Source: Deltaproteobacteria bacterium
GTDB taxonomy: Bacteria > Myxococcota_A > UBA796 > GCA-2862545
Direction of reading: 5' to 3'
Assembly: GCA_019307545.1 (NCBI GenBank)
Contig: JAFDJI010000212.1
Location: 1 to 6,673, forward strand
Length of the DNA: 6,673 bases
A program made the position numbers and the translations under genes. The notes under the pieces are model-generated. The model ran no database searches. It worked only from the letters and a program-made list of their open reading frames with translations, and was not told the DNA's origin. Below are positions 6,056 through 6,673 of this stretch, in pieces (position 1 is the stretch's first letter; each line of letters opens with the position of its first letter).

Positions 6056-6589
6056 ATGACCTTCAAGTTGACTTGTCCAAAGTGCGGATCCACCGACTAC
6101 AGCATCGAGCGAGATCGGAGGATTCGGACGCTTGCTGACCCCTCCGCCGGGCTGATTTTCAGCTGTCGGTGTGGGAAGCAGCTCTTTGGCTCGCAGGTGG
6201 TTGAGGTGTACAAGCGTCAGCAGAAGGCCTGGGAAGCCGGTCAGGTGGCCCGGGAGAAGGAGAAGCGCGTCCGCGAGGAGACCGTGCGCAAGCGCCAGGA
6301 AGACCAGCGCCCCTACCGGGAGGCCCTCCCCTACCGTGGCGCTGCGGAGCGCGAGCACGGCGAAGGCAACCGCCCTGCGCCCGAAGCACAGGGCCGCACC
6401 TGGTTCCAGCAGGTGGACGACGAGCCCGAGGATGCCGCCGCGCCTTCCGAAGAGCAGACAGTCTGCGCCTGGCACCCGTGTCAGAAGCCGGCACGTCCCG
6501 GTTCGAAGTACTGCTGTCGCGCTTGCTCGAACAAGAATGCTCGTTGGCGCTACAAGCAGCGCAAGGTCAGCGAGCGCGAGGCGGCATAG
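6056..6589 (+). CDS. Uncharacterised protein with N-terminal zinc ribbon and C-terminal cysteine cluster
   Basis: A 177-residue protein of unknown function. I chose the ATG at 6056-6058 because AGGAG (6046-6050) precedes it at a 5-base spacing and the zinc-ribbon motif begins at once; the frame is open further upstream but overlaps the reductase gene in a non-coding-like way. N-terminal part: CPKCGS (7 and 10 are Cys) and CRCGK (Cys37, Cys39), a likely four-Cys zinc ribbon. Residues 52-100 are strongly charged (Lys, Arg, Glu) and may form a helix or coiled coil; 100-135 look disordered. C-terminal part: Cys137, His140, Cys142, Cys153, Cys154 and Cys157, followed by the basic tail NKNARWRYKQRK (159-170), resembling short treble-clef-like zinc fingers with a KYCxxxC core. 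No signal peptide or membrane segment. Nucleic-acid or protein binding is an inference from two metal sites plus a basic tail. Neighbours give no clear clue; it is separated from the reductase by 106 bp. Confidence 0.85.
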   Translation: MTFKLTCPKCGSTDYSIERDRRIRTLADPSAGLIFSCRCGKQLFGSQVVEVYKRQQKAWEAGQVAREKEKRVREETVRKRQEDQRPYREALPYRGAAEREHGEGNRPAPEAQGRTWFQQVDDEPEDAAAPSEEQTVCAWHPCQKPARPGSKYCCRACSNKNARWRYKQRKVSEREAA

Positions 6590-6606
6590 GACGACGATCC
6601 AGCGGC

Positions 6607-6673
6607 CTATTTCGCCGTGAGCTTGGCTCTTCGTTCGTCGCGTACAAGGAGTACGCTTCCTCCCTCGAGCCGG
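6607..6673 (-). CDS. Possible C-terminal end of a convergent gene (cut by window edge)
   Basis: On the minus strand one frame is open from the window edge to a TAG at 6607-6609, giving 21 residues ending LLVRDERRAKLTAK. The tail is plausible protein, but at this length an open frame is expected by chance, and its third codon positions are only about half G/C, unlike the neighbouring genes. A 6-bp stem GCGTAC-AAGGA-GTACGC (6640-6656) lies inside it. Low confidence; the stretch may simply be intergenic. Confidence 0.18.
   Translation of the reverse strand, partial: RLEGGSVLLVRDERRAKLTAK

Overview
This is a GC-rich bacterial window with tightly packed genes and strong Shine-Dalgarno sequences. 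The base composition and the set of families (a long DmdC/FadE5-type acyl-CoA dehydrogenase, a MaoC-like hot-dog protein, stand-alone RibA) would fit a myxobacterial or other deltaproteobacterial-type genome. That assignment is an inference from style; no taxonomic marker gene is present.

Left part, minus strand (1-3115): a compact operon reads right to left as a TetR-family regulator, then a 641-residue acyl-CoA dehydrogenase (12 bp gap), then a MaoC/hot-dog-type protein that runs off the window edge (33 bp gap). The two enzymes would catalyse consecutive steps: oxidation of acyl-CoA to 2-enoyl-CoA, then hydration of the double bond. A perfect 16-bp palindrome lies over the predicted transcription start and ribosome binding site of the regulator gene. 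It is a strong candidate operator through which the regulator controls itself and the enzymes.

Middle, minus strand (3236-3928): ribA, a stand-alone GTP cyclohydrolase II with all zinc and catalytic residues, encodes the first step of riboflavin synthesis. Between ribA and the tetR promoter is a 12-bp tandem repeat whose G-rich strand, which is the transcribed-sense strand, matches the G-quadruplex pattern.

Right part, plus strand (4023-6589): divergent from ribA come an FMN-dependent TIM-barrel oxidoreductase of the nitronate monooxygenase / 2-nitropropane dioxygenase family and an aldo/keto reductase with an intact catalytic tetrad. The last gene encodes an unassigned 177-residue protein with a zinc-ribbon-like N terminus and a cysteine cluster at the C terminus, separated by a charged middle. 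The first of these genes has its Shine-Dalgarno sequence inside an 18-bp inverted repeat, and a second inverted repeat lies just upstream of the reductase promoter. The final 84 bases contain a small hairpin and possibly the tail of a convergent gene.

Most of the window is ordinary metabolism. I found no mobile element, CRISPR array, RNA gene or obvious new multi-gene system. The points most worth a second look are the regulatory DNA structures and the double zinc-site protein.
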